The notes under the pieces: model-generated
What the model was told of the DNA's origin: nothing
Databases searched by the model: none
The model's input: the letters and a program-made list of their open reading frames with translations, nothing else
NCBI GenBank assembly: GCA_029204225.1
Contig: CM055106.1
Location: 14,021,392-14,061,392 of the forward strand
Reading direction: 5' to 3'
Length of the DNA stretch: 40,001 nucleotides
DNA from: Diphasiastrum complanatum
Lineage: Eukaryota; Streptophyta; Lycopodiopsida; Lycopodiales; Lycopodiaceae
Part shown: piece after piece, positions 39,142 to 40,001 of the stretch
Position numbering within the stretch: position 1 is the first letter of the stretch
Layout: every line of letters starts with the position of its first letter
Program-made: the position numbers and the translations under genes

Positions 39142-39835
39142 ATGGCAGACAGGGTCTATCCAGCCTCTAAGCAGCACCCCGCCTAAATGGCGCATACTAC
39201 AACCAGAAGCAACGCATTCCTCCCCCCGCCACTTACAGGGCCGCTGGTCGCCGTTTGTCCCAATCCATTCTGCTGTTGCTTGGGAGTGATCTTTTCTTTG
39301 CTAGTCACGATCATCATAATACTAGCCATCGCCGGCGCTATCATATATTTTGTGCTGCATCCCAAGGCCAAATACAACCTGCTCGATGCTCATTTCTCGC
39401 AGTTAAGCGTGACCAACAATCCATCTCAGCTGAGCTACGATATCACCTTCACTTTGCAGGCTTACAATCCCAACAAAAAGATAGGAATCTACTACGACGA
39501 CGTATTGATCTTTATGTTCTATGAAGATGCGCAGGTCGGGCAGAGCTCCATCGCTCCATTTTACAGGGCACAGAGAAACACACCATCTTAAGAACAACCT
39601 CAAAGGCAACAGGGTAGGCCTTCAGCAGCCGATGGCCACCAGCCTGACGGCGGCCATAGGCCAACACAACATTCCTCTCCAAATTCTGGTGAAGATGAAA
39701 GTAAGAGTGAAGATCGGCAAGTGGAAGTCCCCTCACTTCAAGGTGAAGGACAATTGCGGTGTGGCTGTTAGCCTCCGTCTGCCAGGGGGGGCTCACCTAT
39801 TGAGCCATAGCTGCAAGGTTAAGTGGGGCATTTGA
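39142..39835 (+). pseudogene. NDR1/HIN1-like (LEA_2 domain) membrane protein, frame-broken
   Basis: The likely native start (39142) gives MADRVYPASKQHPA and hits TAA at 39184. An in-frame ATG follows at once (39187) and reads TTTRSNAFLPPPLTGP, then CPNPFCCC, a membrane helix (residues about 31-53, numbered from 39187) and the LEA_2 domain with FTLQAYNPNKKIGIYYDD. After AQRNTPS a stop occurs at 39589. The domain continues one frame over (LKNNLKGNRVGLQQP, LVKMKVRVKIGKWKSPHFKV, KVKWGI) to 39835, so an extra base or a two-base loss lies near 39570-39590. NHL proteins are small plasma-membrane proteins linked to pathogen and stress responses. Two defects suggest a pseudogene, though sequencing error is possible. 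Family coding regions usually lack introns. Confidence 0.85.
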
Positions 39836-40001
39836 TTTTGCCTGATGGTTTTTGTCTGGCACATCTTTCTCTAGTCTTGGCAGCCTGGAAAACGGCAACT
39901 ATTAACGCGGTTAGCATTCTCACATTTTCAAGCCTTCCAAGTTCCAACTGCACGGGCTGCTATTCCTTGTTTGCGTCATAAGGCAAGTATTTATGGCTAT
40001 G
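39836..40001 (+). other. 3' flank of the LEA_2 gene
   Basis: Probable 3' UTR. No AATAAA is seen before the window ends. Confidence 0.4.

Noticed and set aside
1-40001. tRNA or rRNA genes
   Set aside because: No cloverleaf, A/B box pair or rRNA core was recognised by eye; the tRNA-like strings found are primer-binding sites of LTR elements.

Overview
This window is nuclear DNA of a land plant. It is almost entirely transposable-element sequence, with one recognisable host gene at the right edge. The evidence for a plant is a frame-broken NDR1/HIN1-like (LEA_2) gene, copia-type LTR elements primed by initiator tRNA-Met, Ty3/gypsy pol sequence, a BED/DUF659 hAT transposase and plant telomere-type TTTAGGG units. 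A LINE family with GDFN-type endonuclease plus RT, together with a Penelope-like element (PLE), fits a seed-free vascular plant (fern-like) or a conifer better than a flowering plant. That placement is a guess from memory of these families.

Layout. 0.6-2.7 kb (minus): decayed PLE in the order GIY-YIG-like endonuclease remnant, CxC region, reverse transcriptase (RT). 2.78-2.87 kb: fragment of the gypsy LTR seen again at 23.3-23.9 kb. 3.1-8.3 kb (minus): three partial LINE copies (C, B, A) joined in one orientation with only one 3' end. 8.3-16.5 kb (minus): a fourth LINE, split at 10.56/14.78 kb by an LTR insertion with a 5-bp target duplication (GAGGT); removing the insertion restores the LINE RT frame. 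The insertion is itself nested: pieces of a plus-strand LTR surround a minus-strand, non-autonomous copia element of the same family, which creates a palindrome of about 630 bp. 16.5-20 kb: mostly anonymous sequence with an orphan LINE 3' UTR, a 25-bp perfect hairpin and a 36-bp perfect palindrome.

20.1-26.1 kb: two gypsy copies of one family, head to head, with a 674-bp LTR between them. 26-28.5 kb: anonymous sequence with one exon-like block. 28.5-31 kb (plus): broken BED/DUF659/hAT transposase gene. 31.1-33.5 kb (minus): a second copia element reduced to LTR, gag and part of RT. 33.6-34.95 kb (plus): an unrecognised ORF of about 286 codons with one internal TAG, followed by a polypurine tract and an LTR-like block; this is the least explained coding sequence here. 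35-38 kb: LTR-like and tandemly repeated anonymous DNA. 38.1-39.84 kb (plus): promoter with a G-box, a probable leader intron, and the LEA_2/NHL reading frame broken by a stop and a frameshift.

No element looks intact in all its domains, so mobility would need proteins supplied in trans. The main biology is layered retrotransposon history: nested insertions, a LINE mosaic, two copia elements that have both lost protease-integrase, and a plant PLE with its endonuclease at the N terminus. All boundaries and splice sites were read by eye.
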